From Casuarius casuarius (Eukaryota; Chordata; Aves; Casuariiformes; Casuariidae), in assembly GCA_003342895.1 (NCBI GenBank), contig PTFA01000031.1, positions 2,800,603 through 2,864,602 of the forward strand: a stretch of 64,000 nt of DNA. Reading direction: 5' to 3'. Of this stretch, positions 52,327 to 64,000 are shown piece by piece; the first letter of the stretch is position 1; every line of letters begins with the position of its first letter. Under the pieces are notes generated by a model. That model was not told where the DNA came from, made no database searches, and saw nothing but the letters and a program-made list of their open reading frames with translations. The position numbers and the translations under genes were made by a program.

Positions 52327-55300
52327 GTAAGCTAGTAGCTTTGCTCAAAGGGTGGCCTATACCACGTGTTTATTACAAGGTACCTAGGCCTCAGAGCAGG
52401 CAGCTGTGGAAAAAGCATTCCCAGGCAAGGGCTCATCTTAATTCCTTTGGTCAGTCTAGCAGAAACCTTGAAACTGGAGCATTTTAAATAATTTACTGCC
52501 AATTCCAACTCAGTTTCTGGTGTCTCTGCTTCGATCTCCAGCTATAATTCCTCTGCAAGGACAACTTTTTGGATGCAGGTCAAAACAGCTGCCACAGGTC
52601 AACCTGTTGTCAGTCACCACCTTAGCTGAATTTCCCGTTAATTAGGCTTTCAACAGCAGACAAAGACCTAAATCATCATCAGTCTATTTAAGATCATCTA
52701 GAATTTTGCATATAAAGCATAGAGTTTGCTTTTGCCTTAAATTAGAAGCTCATTAAAGTAACTTTTAGAGATTGCTCACCTTAATTAGGCTCATAATTAA
52801 TAGCTGTGATTACTTCTCTTGTCCCTCAATAAGTGCTATTTTTAAGATTTAGCATGCAACATTTTCTTCCCAATAACAGAGCACTATCTTGCCCTAACTT
52901 AGAAACTGGTTAATTGTAATAACAAAACAAACAAACAAGAAAAACCACACACACAGACACACACACCCACTAGAAATCAACACATATAAGCAAGAATTAT
53001 CTGCACGTAACCAAAGTATGTTATGAGAATGCTGCTGCCCAGCTGTTACAGCCAGTAGATTAAATAATCCCAGAACTAGGCTTTGCTGAAGACTTTCCCT
53101 GCCATAGGTAATAGACGACTTCTTAGTACTGAAGAAAATAAAACCATTCATGCACTATGTCTTTCAGTAGAAATCAAAAGGAGCTTGGCCTATATATTAA
53201 AAAGAATGTCTAATATATTTTACATTTGACAGAAGGCAAAATAAAATCCCCTCAGTGCAGTGCTACTCTATACTCAATGTTTCCTGCCCAGCAAAAGCAG
53301 TGTCCTGTTTTGCTCAGCAACTGTCTTACTCCCCTTTGCAGCATTGCACTATGCCACCTGATTACTCCCCCAAAGATGAGTCATCTTTACATCACCTAGT
53401 CTATACCAGCAAAAGGTAAGAAGCCAATAACGGAAGCAAGTACCATCATGGCTATAAAATAACTTACATCTACTCATTCCTGACCTAACATATATTATAT
53501 AATTAATAGACAAAGTCAAGTGCCTATTTTTACATACCCTGCGACCCTTAGATCTTTACAAACATCAGATCATTTCTGATAACTCTCTTAACCAAGGCAG
53601 AATTAGTTCACCGGGAATAACATGGACAAAACCCCAGCAGGAATGCTCAATTTGACACTAGTCAATATTGAAAAGCAAAGACAACTAAAATATAACTTTT
53701 GACCATTTGAACAAATGCTGTCACTGCAATCAGGAAATCTAATTTGATCCTAAAGGCGGCCAGAAAGTTTTATGGTTCCAAGGAGACAAAAGCTGATTGT
53801 TGGTATTCAGTTGTTTCTTAGTTAGCCAACAAACTACCAAAAATGTCCAGCTCAGAACGGTGTTATCCTACCTGGACACAGCTAAACAGTTCAGAGAGAG
53901 AAAGAAGTAGGATAGGTAATGAGAGGAGGGGATTAACTACCATTACGTTTCTTCTGAAACCTGCTTGATCCTCAGCTATTCTACAGCACAACACATCTCT
54001 ATACAGGGAAGAGCAAGTTAAAAATAACAGCTTTTTTAATATCTAGGTGAGCATAACTAGACTATTGCTTCTTCATTACACCAACCGCTTCTCACTCTGA
54101 AGTGCTACAGTCATCTACCATTCCGCACAAACCTGACTCATCATCTCAGCTACAGTAATAATGTAATAAAAGAACATTATTTTTTCTTACTTCAGGGAAG
54201 GATTTTCACTTCCTCAAAATGCTCTGAATGGGATCTGCATAATACTCCATTCTTCACCTTCCTCCCATCCACTTTTCACCAGGGACACAAGGCTCACATA
54301 ACATTGAAGTTTTAAAGAGTAAGTTATCTTGTTCAGTGCAAGTTGGTGCACTTTCTTCTTTCAAATGCACATACATGTGTGTGTGCATGCATCTGAGAGA
54401 TTTATCTATACTAAAATGAGTCTTATATACATACAAAGAGGAGAAAAATAGTTTCATTCAGGAAAGTGAAACAAAGCAAAGTGAAATCAACAGTAAGTTG
54501 ATTTTAAGTCAAACTTCCAGGTCCAGAGAGATCTTTTGTGGTTTATGTAAAAACTTGCATAAAGAATAATGAGCATTAGTGTTCTCTCTCTTGCTGTGTA
54601 GCTCAGGTTTGCTTGTGAATAATCTTAGTCTAATTGTGAAGGTTGAAACATGAATAATAGCTGCACTCTCCCATTCTGCAGGGAATAGCCTCATTTTATC
54701 ACATTATTTCTTTTCTCTCTTTCAGCATATTACTATACTAAGAGGTTATAATGGTAGCCAAATAGCTCCTATTTCTACCAGTATTTCTGCTTGTTTATAA
54801 CTTATTTGGGAAACAGTGCACTGTGTGCACTACAAGAAACCATCTACTAGTTGCACTGCACCTCACCTACATAAGGAAAAAGTCATCGCTATGTGTGTGA
54901 GAGAGGGTGGAATATTCACACACTCCAATTTCAGGCACCCACCTTGAAAGTAACCAATAGAACATTTTCTTTCCACTCACTACATCTTTGCTTTAAATCC
55001 AGATGAGTATCACCATCTCTTAGTGTGAAGTATCCACAGATCTAGCCTTGCCTTAAATCTCTTACTCTGTCTACCCATACTGCTCCTGCACATGCTGGAC
55101 TTACCTAAACAGGGTGGCCAGTTTTCACACCTTGAGTTGTTTTTATCATGCATATACCCATCAATCCACATAAGTGCAGTAGCTCCATCATCTGAGGCAA
55201 CATGACATTTTCCGACTTGTTTTTAAGCGTGGCATCTCCAGTGTAGACTAGTTCTCTTTGAGGAGACAGCAAATAGGATCTGAAACGTGCCATGCATTTT

Positions 55301-56383
55301 CAAACCACAGTTTGTCCCTTTATATCACCTCTAAAATTTAATTATGCAAAGTATGCCAGATGCCCCTTTATAAATAGGGGCAAACTCCACTGCCCATTCT
55401 AATAATTGAAATTAGACACCAGAGGAAATGTCTTCAGTCTTGAAAAGGAGTAAGTATATTTTAGTTCCCGATCTGAAAGAACTGTTCTCCTTTTGTGAGC
55501 AAAACTGCCTTTACACAGGCAAGAACCTGCCATTAGGAATACTCTTCTAGCACAAACACCTATGCATCATCTGACTAATACCAATGAATGCTTCCAAAAG
55601 ATATACCCCATAAAAGTGATACAAGCTCAATAAGATTTAGAAAGAGCTGTGAGAACTTTTAACACACTTTATGTATGTGACTCACATGCATGTGAGATTT
55701 GAAGCAGCTGACTGCAAACAGTAGGAGAGAAAAAGACCAGCGATATAATATCACCTCTAAAGTTCAAATACAAACACTCAGTCACCCAGTGTTGGCAGCC
55801 ATTAGCTCCTGCTCAGATGCTAACAAAAATGTGTGTCCTCAGAGTCGAGAGAGTGCTGATCAGCTTTAGCCTGCTCCCTGGTCTGTCTTTTCAAGATAGC
55901 ACAGAGATGAAGCCAGTAAGAACACTTAAGCACATTTCCTAAGCATTTACAGCTTGATGTCCCAATGCTGCTTTAGAACCCTTCAAAGTCAACCCCAGAC
56001 TGCTTAGGGACAGCAAGCACCAAATTCGGCTACCTGCAGTGACAAAGGCTAGAGCTGTTCCTGCCACTGGAGAATATGGGAGAGGGCACCTGGGATGAAT
56101 AGCCCTGGGAAACAAGCCTCACTGTCCCTAGCAGCCTGTGGTCCTGGGCTGCTGCCCAGTTTGTCTGTGCTTATGGCTGGCCTAGAAACTGCTGTCTCTG
56201 CAAAGGACTTCTGCACAAGGAGTTCAGGTGAAAGGTTGAGAGAGTGATCAATGTTACTGTTGCCTTCTCACTCCCATCTAGACAAACATCAAATAAGCCA
56301 ACTATGTAACTGGCACACTTTAACTGACAATTAATTATGAACCAAAAAAAATTGGTCATCTTCTCTGTATTCAGTGGGTTACC

Positions 56384-56408
56384 AAAAAAAAAAAAAAAAA
56401 AAAAAAAA
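56384..56408. repeat. A25 homopolymer
   Basis: Twenty-five A residues. The sequence to its left (56171-56383) is not recognisable as a gene copy, so a processed pseudogene tail is not supported. Confidence 0.95.
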
Positions 56409-59400
56409 GTTTTATTTTTAACCCAGATATTTGAGCTTTGCTTTCTACAGTCTTTGTTTCTTTGATTGTTTTTGAATAAAAAGAGTGCTGGTTCTTTTTA
56501 AAGGAACTTTTTCAAGGCATCGGTCTGTCATTGATGTACATTGGCAATTTTTCCTTTTTGTAGCTTATTCCCCCCTCATCCTCCCACCTTTGCAAAGTCC
56601 TGGTTCTGCTATGTTCTGGCAATTGATTTTTCTTAGTGCCCTGTGTCGCACCAGACACTGAAATGGCCTGTGGTTTCAGAGATATGAGCTAGCATAAACA
56701 TTTTTAATTTGTGCTTCTAGGGGTTTCTTCTACCCAATATGCATATTTATGAAAAATTTTTCATTAGAGCCAGATTGTTGAAGTGCAGAAAACAAGTGCT
56801 AAGGTCAACGAAGTGACAATCACAGCTGTCTTCAAAATAAAGAGATACAAGTATTCATGGCACATGAATGGCATTAAAAAGAGCCAAGGCAAGTGTGCCA
56901 GGGTTCCTATTCTGATGATGAGGGATAGGCAGAAGGCATCATGTAGCAAGATATGAGGCAGATGAAGTATACAGGAGAAATACGAGCCCAAAAAATATTT
57001 GGCCACTAAATAATGGCCATGAGGGTGCAACCATCTTTCCTACAGGACACCTCTGTCTAGTTTAGAAAGAACTCACAAATGATGAGCTGAGCCTGAATTA
57101 TTTATGGATTTAAAAAGAGGAAGAAAAAAACAGAGGTACAAAAGTTAGCGTTACACAGAGATTTTAGTAGGAATAATACTAAAAGGCCATCTTACAAATG
57201 TGAAGGTGCTTTCATTTGCCCTCACAGTCCTAAAGGAGCTGCATTTTGCAAGAAAATAAAACAAAAATACATCAACTACTTGAAGTCTCTCTAAAACACT
57301 TCAAAACCACTTTGGTTTATAGGCATGCAACACAACCATATGTCCAGTGCAAATATGTTTAAGGATTCAATAGTAAATGGACCACTAGAGGATTTTTTAG
57401 TCATGAATTGCTCAAGTTTACTATATTTTTAAAAGGAAAAAACTATTTAATAGATCACAGGGCTTAACCTGGTCTGACTTCTGTTTACCTAATTTCATCT
57501 ACTGTGCATTACACAGCAGTTTCAGCTAATGAGCATTAGTTGGGCTGTACAATGTGTTTACCTAAGGCACATATTTACAGAAAGGCAAATCAGTCTTCAA
57601 AGGCAACCATGTTTTAATTATTTATACACTCTTAGACAACAAGAGCTCTACTACAGAGTCTAGGTAAACAGTACTGTGGGTTTTCTCATTGCCATCACTG
57701 TTCTTATGCCATGCTACTCCACCCACTACTTTTAAGTGTTTACCTATTCAGAAAAGACAGTGTTCAGTAACCTAGACAGTGAATTTATGATGTACTGACA
57801 ACTCTATACTAACTTTCCTCAAAGATGATCTTAATATGGACTTAATGAATTATTTTGCCTAAAGGCGCTCTTAGTGTGCATAAGGGACTTGCCCACACTG
57901 GGAGATCCCATTAATCCAAGGTGAGGACTTCAGTGTGCCAAATACCGCACATGGGCTCCTGGCTGTGCCTGTCTGGACAGTATTAGCACAGTGCAAGCAC
58001 CTCCTTGCTTCGAGGTTCACACCCAAGCTAAATTCCTGGTTTATGTGCTGAAGGGACAAACCCAAAGAGAATCCAGGTTCGTGCAAACTATGCCTTCTAC
58101 ATTCACTTTTCATATCCCATTATGGCAATGTAGTAAGGAATTAAAAAAGTGTTATTGCTTATGGTCTTGGGAAATTTTAATAGCTATGCTAAGCAGTGCC
58201 TAGGCACTGTGCCCCCAAATTCCTTGTAAGGTGAGATTCTTGCAAACTTTTTTTTTTTAATTGATAGTCAGAGCTGTTACAGAATGGATCTGATTTTCTT
58301 ACTGGGAATAATTTCCAAAATAAAAGAATCATATCCCATTATAGACAAGCTCTTGAATCTTCCATACAGAAGCCAAAGTTAAAGTTCCACACGGAAGAAT
58401 ATACTGTCTCAAGCACATCTATGCCAACACTTAAGATTGCTAATGCTTGTGTTTATAGACGCATCAATAATCCCAACAACAGGTCAAGGTCACAACCCCC
58501 AAACAGCAAAGTGAAAACCTAGACAGGAGTTTTATAGTGGTGATAAACGTAGTCCTGTTTGAACATCAGCTGTCCTACAGAATCCCCACCAACACCACAT
58601 CCCATCATCCATTTGGTCAACAGCTTCAGATTTCCCCCTAACACTGGAGTTGCATAAGAGCCCTGGATGCCAAATATCTTCTTTATTCCGCCATGCAAAA
58701 GATAATTTCCACACATCCAAGGATTCATCTTGACCTTCACACTCCCGCTGTCTACAGGGATTATTTCTGAAGTTCCAAGACTCTGATCAGCCTCAAGCAG
58801 CTTCCAATTACATTACATAGTGTTATATTATGTCAAAATAATGTAGAATTTCTCCTCCAAATTAAAATGCTAGGAGATGCATGATGAGCAGCATTAATTC
58901 TTGTGTAGTAGTAGCAAAAAGCCTAAGGTCCAACAGCTTGGGAACCATTAAAAGTAAGATTAATATGCATTATATCAAAGGTGTGCTAAGAATCCTCCTT
59001 ATGAACTGATGCAGCCCATTGATTCCACTGATGACAGGTCATGAGACAGCAGACCTTATAACCTTGACATTATGCAGAACACCACTGTTGCTAGATTTTA
59101 AAAAGCTCTAGAAAGAGCTAAATGATAATTCTCTTTTCCTTTGATGACACTCTAGTTAGTAAGGTAGTAGCAGTATGGACTAGTTTAACAGGAGAATAGA
59201 TATGACAAAAGTGGAAGGAACTCTGAAATCTTTCATAAGTTAGACTACCAAATAGACTTGAATTGAAATGTGTTCTGGTACACTCAACTTCATTGGCATA
59301 TTTGACTGACTTCTAAGGCAATAAACTTCTTTGTTTAAAAAGAAAAAATATTATTTTGATAGAATGTCCTTTATATAATACCAAGCATACAGAAATAAGA

Positions 59401-60819
59401 ACAGGTCTATCTTTAATTAAAGCTAGTGAGGTTGCAGTTTTAAACTCCAAAGCAATACATAATGTTTAACATAATACAAAAGAAAAATAGTTCCAATATT
59501 CAAATTAAGTCTTCTATGGCAAATAAAGTTACTGGTTTTAGAAGAAAAATCTAGCAAAACATACAAACTTCATGGAGAGGCGTAATCTCTCTTTTAATAC
59601 GAGAAATTTTTATTAAGGTAAATTGTTAGTTTAGCACAGAAAAAATACATGGTTTTTTATGGTATTTGAACAATGGCAAAATTGCTTCAAAAAAAGAAAC
59701 AAGGAGGGCACCTGTAAGTACTTTTTATTTTATCATCACTTGTAAAAGAATTCCAAAATGAATTTTGGCATAATCTGGCAAGACCTGCAAGTAACCACTG
59801 AATATTTATTTCTCCAATCAGCATTCTTTCCTTTAACCAAAAATAGCTACTCTTTTCAAAAAAGCTCAGGATATGCATCTCTATGCTTACCCTAATGAGA
59901 AATAAGTTTCAGAACAGGAAGAAGGGGCAACACAGAGGAACACGAGAACCAAGTGAACAGATCGTGGACAAGTTAACTTTTCTAAATTATCTATGGTCCA
60001 TCAAAACCGCATTTCTTTTAACAAAGTATACGCCCTAATCCATAAACAGAGAAGCCTTAAAGGGCTCTAACATAAGAAACATTCGCACATACTGACAAAG
60101 GCAAACCAACCTAAACATCCATCCTGGTGGCTCAGTTGTGGATCAGTGCCCTTCCTCCAAGTTTTAGCTCTGTTTCCCTAGACCATGAGATACTTTAAAG
60201 CACTCTGTACAAATTATATGCAGTTTGATGAAACATTTGTAGGTGTTCCTGATACTAGGAGATATTTCAGACTCTATCTTTAAGAACTCAAGTCATAGGA
60301 TTTATGAACAAAGCAATGTCAAACATCAGGAATAAATCTGCAGCTTTTGAAGCCTCAAAAAACCCACAACCCATGCTCTGATATTACACCCTTTGATGTG
60401 CATCATTCCAATTATATTTGTAGCAGGAAACCAAACCTGAACAACTACAGTCAGAACTGGAGCTGCAAGCATCTTAATAACATGATGTGACTGTTCAGTG
60501 AATCAGTGTCTCAATCAATAGACTAAGATGTACCATCTATTCTCCTACAGTGTTTTGTCAGTCTAGAATGAAATGCCATAAAAACTGCAAATAAAATTAC
60601 AATTAGCTTGGAGACTAGAATTTTCTAAAGCATGTTTCCCTAATTTAAAGGGTTTGGGGCTAGAGGAGAGAGAGAGGAGTTGTTTCCATTTAATGACTCA
60701 AGCAGTTTGGTTTAGATAGCACATCTGATTCGGGAATCTATTAGCTGGTAATGACTCTGCAGAGAAAAAAATTGGATTCCCTTATTACTTATTTGATTAG
60801 CAATGTCTGTAATTCCATG

Positions 60820-60870
60820 ATGTTGCAAAATAGCTCAGCATTAGAACTGAGCTATTTTCCATCGTTTGCA
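60820..60870. other. Perfect 12-bp inverted repeat (hairpin)
   Basis: aaaatagctcag (60827-60838) and ctgagctatttt (60847-60858) are exact reverse complements around an 8-base loop. Beyond them gatgttg and ccatcgt can pair imperfectly, extending the stem to roughly 20 bp. It is too short for a typical microRNA precursor. Function unknown. Confidence 0.6.
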
Positions 60871-62277
60871 GAAGCATAAACACTGTTAAGGCCTGGTCTC
60901 ATGCAAAATGCATACATGGAAATTCTGCAGTAATCTTAGTGGCACTAGAGGAAAGTAAAATTAGATAATGTACATATAGAAGATTAACTTTTGAGAAGTG
61001 TGCATGCCAGAAATCATAAGTATTAAGATAAGGATGACAACAACAACTTAAGTAACTGCTATTTAAGCAAAGAGATGCAAGAATGCTAAATTTCAAATGA
61101 CCTTTTAATAGAGGAAATGAGGCAACCGTTTGATTAATGACAGCACTGTAGACCTGTATTGCTAAATAACATCATTAAAAGATAACTGCACTGAAGAGAT
61201 TAGAAGGGTAAGAAAGCGGAGGGCAAATATAATTGAGGGGAAAAAAATTAAACCCCAGATGTCTGTTTTGCCTTTTATTTACAACAGAGTAAGTAGTCTA
61301 GTAAACTAAAAGGAGAAACGCTCCTGTAAAGTCAATACCAGGATTCCACCCACCAAGCTGATATGAAGTTGTATTTTATTATGGGGAGCCCAATGACTAA
61401 TTTTTCTATGTTCGAACAGGGAATAGAAAGTAAATGAGCATAAAAGTGAACAGATACAGCAGCATTCAACCTTAAACGATGAGCAGTGTCTTAGGAATGA
61501 AATGTTGCTTTGTACATAGCTTCTTTCACCTGGGCTATTAATACTTTGAAAAACATAAAGTAAGGAGCCTAATTGCCCATCAAAATCCATGCTCAGACGT
61601 TGCAACAGAGAGAATGAGACTTACCAAAATGCATGTAGCAAAATAAGGACACACACACAGAAGTAAAAAACCCCAAACTGAACTTCTGGTTTCTCCTCAA
61701 CCCAACACAAAGTGACATCCGTTCTCACTCAGAAGTCTTCTTCTAAAGCTTTGAAGCAACAATGATATCCACCAATCTGCAAGGCCTACAGCCCAGCAGA
61801 TATGGTATTGCCAATGCTAGAGACAGGCTATAGGCTTTGCAAAGCCACAGGACTGAGGCTTGTTGGTCATATTTTTTCTGAACTTGTTTTAAGCTCCTGT
61901 GGCCTTCTGTTTAACTCATTTAGTTGTAATAGCAGTTCTCTAACAACCAGGTAACTCAGCCTAATCTCTTTGAGCTTTAACTTGGCTTTACAAGATTGCA
62001 CAGTCTAATTCCTAATGATACTACAATTTTGAAGCATTTCTTTTAGGTAAAGACAGTAATACCAAGTAGGTATTCTGCACAGAATGGACTACTATTTCAG
62101 AAGAAAAATGTGGTGTAGAGGAGTACAAGCATGGGATGATAGCAGCGTTATTGAATGTACTGTCACAGGATGACACCAGAGGGAACAGGGCTATAAACAA
62201 CTCACCAGGTCAGCTACTCATCAGAAGAAAGTAACCTTAGGAGCTGAGTAAAGCCAATTTCAGGAATACAATAGATA

Positions 62278-62293
62278 AAAAGAGAGAGAGAGA
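62278..62293. repeat. Short (GA)n tract
   Basis: aaagagagagagagaa, a brief purine repeat just before the GC-rich block. Confidence 0.85.
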
Positions 62294-62349
62294 ACAAAAG
62301 ACAAGTATTCTACATATGTAAAACGTAGCAGGTACAGTGAAAAACAATA

Positions 62350-62990
62350 TACCAAGTTGCAGACCAGTAGACCAAGCTCAACCACAGGGCTTGAGAGCAC
62401 CAATAAGGCTTTAGTTGCCCGAAACAGCCTCCTGGGGACCCACACCCTGCCCATGGGCCCAGGGCACCATTTCAGCTCCCTTTGGGGCCCCAGGTTCCGC
62501 TTGAGCCACATCATTGGCCTTCCTGCACCCAGCCCTATCCCCTGCTCTTCCCAACTGGTTGGCTGGGCTTCCCAGCTTGACCTCAGACCTGACTGGTCCC
62601 CTCATGTTTGGCAACCTCCAGACAATCAACCACTTGTCAGTGCCACCAGCACTGCCCACTCTGCTTGGGGACAGCAGGTCACCACAGCCCTGCTTCCTAG
62701 GGATTGAGGTATGTGTTAGAAAAAGGCATTAAAAAAAAAAACTACACAAAACAAAAAACCCTACACAACTCTGAGCAGATCCTCCCATGAAGGGGAAGGA
62801 CTTCCTTCATCAGCATCCATGTTCTCCTCCCAGTGAAAAGTCTGGTGCACTGACAACCCACCATAGCCCCCCGCTCCAGCTGCCGCCAAGCACTGTTGGA
62901 CCCAGAGTTGCTGCAAAAAAGGGGAGCATAACATCAGGGAAAGGGGTAGACACGAGGAAGCATGTGTATAACTGTTCTGTTACCGGGACT
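62350..62990. other. Unidentified GC-rich block
   Basis: A stretch about 640 bases long is clearly GC-richer than its AT-rich surroundings, with sharp edges and short open frames on both strands (62357-62707 plus, 62411-62659 minus) that match no protein I know. It may be an old LTR or other repeat of unknown family. I could not find matching termini or a target duplication. Confidence 0.35.
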
Positions 62991-64000
62991 TTTCTCTGTA
63001 ATAGTATTATTTTATTTTCTTTTTTGTTAATAATTAGGTCTAGATGAATAATGATTCTTTGATTATACTGTTAAGATTTCAATTAGGCTAATGTTAAAGT
63101 CGCAGCTTGTTCATAAGGTGACTTTCTTCATCTCAAACGCCACATGCTGTAGTATAAAAAAATTGCAAAACCTAGGCAAACTAGGCTGTCATTTGGATGC
63201 AACAAATTCTGCTTCTAGCTTCAAGAACATTTCACCAGCTGAAGGTATTTCAGATTTTGTATGCAACCCCCCCCCAAAAAAGAGATTGCCTATTTTGTTT
63301 CAATAGTTTTCATTTTCTGCAGAGACAGAAAATGGTATCTAGGTAGGAGCAACATAATTCGTGCAAGAGCAGGCAAACTAGAGAAGCAGTATGACTGAGC
63401 CAACCTTCTACAACACCGCTGTTTTGCCACTATTATAGATCTTCAGGATTTGCAAGTCTGAGGCACTGTAGTCCCTTGGTCTTTTCTTCCTCCCTGAACT
63501 CAAAAGAATCCTAACTCCAGGTCCACAATGCCAGCTCATTACATCCTCGACACATTTTTGTGAAACATGCAATTTTGGTATTGATTCACAAGCTAATTCT
63601 CCAAGAATCTGTTGAATTTTAGTAAGAACTTTTAGACTGAGATTATTTAGAAGAAAATCAACAGTATTCAGAATACTAATTTTCTGTTAATCTAAAGCTT
63701 CATGTTTAAATGTGTCATATTCCTCTGAAATTAGAGATCTATATCAAAATGGTACAAACACAGACATCTAGAAATAGCAAGGAAAGCTATGAATATTCCT
63801 ATGGGTGAAATTTCGAGACTTGCATTCAGGCCTTAGAATAAATTTGCATAGCTCTAAGGATATAATTAGACCAGATGGAGCATCATACTTATGCACCTAT
63901 GCTTCCAGTAACCATGTGTCAAGTTAGCCTGGTTATTTCTGAACAACATCGCATTGTTTTACAGAAAAAACATGCAAGGGTAAGTTTCCTATGGCGCTAG
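62991..64000. other. Intronic sequence, no gene
   Basis: AT-rich sequence after the GC-rich block. Nothing recognised. Confidence 0.7.

Larger units (their letters stand above)
52327..62349. other. Intronic sequence, no gene
   Basis: AT-rich. A motif-dense stretch at 52630-52810 and the hairpin at 60827 are the only structures noted. An unrecognised minus frame lies at 58740-58519. Confidence 0.65.
33365..64000 (-). other. CNTNAP2: CNTNAP2 intron 2 (part)
   Basis: This sequence lies 5' of exon 3 in gene orientation. Exon 2, about 110 bp encoding the start of the discoidin domain, was not seen, so the intron continues beyond position 64000. It holds the Tigger element, the rearranged CR1 and the candidate antisense exon. 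Confidence 0.85.

Noticed and set aside
52005..52487. 160-codon plus-strand frame as a protein gene
   Set aside because: No recognisable domain and no promoter. Kept only as a candidate exon on the strength of splice sites and CpG content.
56171..56408. Processed pseudogene with an A25 tail
   Set aside because: No recognisable gene body precedes the tail and no flanking duplication is visible.
58519..58740. Minus-strand 73-codon frame that reads rather protein-like
   Set aside because: I could not match it to any family, and both flanks are interrupted. Too short to support a pseudogene call.
1..64000. CNTNAP2 exons 2 and 4, tRNA genes, CRISPR arrays, operons
   Set aside because: I looked for the expected protein landmarks of the neighbouring exons and for obvious RNA or array structure, and found none. 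By eye, a tRNA-like sequence could be missed.

Overview
The window is intronic vertebrate DNA. It is AT-rich and CpG-poor, with microsatellites, no bacterial-style gene packing, and one spliced protein-coding exon. The host is a sauropsid, most likely a bird. It carries CR1 LINEs of the avian type (one about 4 kb, one 3' end, one rearranged), several decayed interspersed motifs I associate with bird, turtle and crocodile introns, and low repeat density overall. The bird call is inference from the repeats; species cannot be read from the sequence.

The only confident host coding sequence is a 194-bp minus-strand exon at 33171-33364. It encodes the middle of a discoidin (F5/8 type C) domain and matches CNTNAP2 (contactin-associated protein-like 2, CASPR2) exon 3, with correct splice sites and phase. 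Everything below 33171 is therefore part of CNTNAP2 intron 3 and everything above 33364 part of intron 2. I found neither exon 2 nor exon 4, so both introns run past the window.

Layout: 1-12211, plain intron with a (CA)n run. 12212-16210, a nearly full-length CR1 on the minus strand with recognisable ORF1 (esterase-like) and ORF2 (endonuclease plus reverse transcriptase), broken by stops and frameshifts and lacking its 3' end. 16211-30089, plain intron with old repeat relics and a short CR1 3' end at 25391-25585. 30090-30415, a decayed Penelope-like GIY-YIG endonuclease relic. 33171-33364, the CNTNAP2 exon. 39799-40945, an internally deleted Tigger1-like (pogo/Tc1-mariner) DNA transposon with both terminal inverted repeats, a TA duplication and an open N-terminal transposase frame. 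46150-47500, a scrambled CR1 (ORF1 forward, endonuclease inverted, 3' end forward). 52122-52326, a CpG-enriched block with good plus-strand splice sites, a possible antisense exon. 62350-62990, an unidentified GC-rich block.

The observations most worth following are the Tigger1-like element, a family I know from placental mammals, in a bird-like genome; the Penelope relic; the rearranged CR1; and the candidate antisense exon. No operon, CRISPR array, rRNA or convincing tRNA is present.
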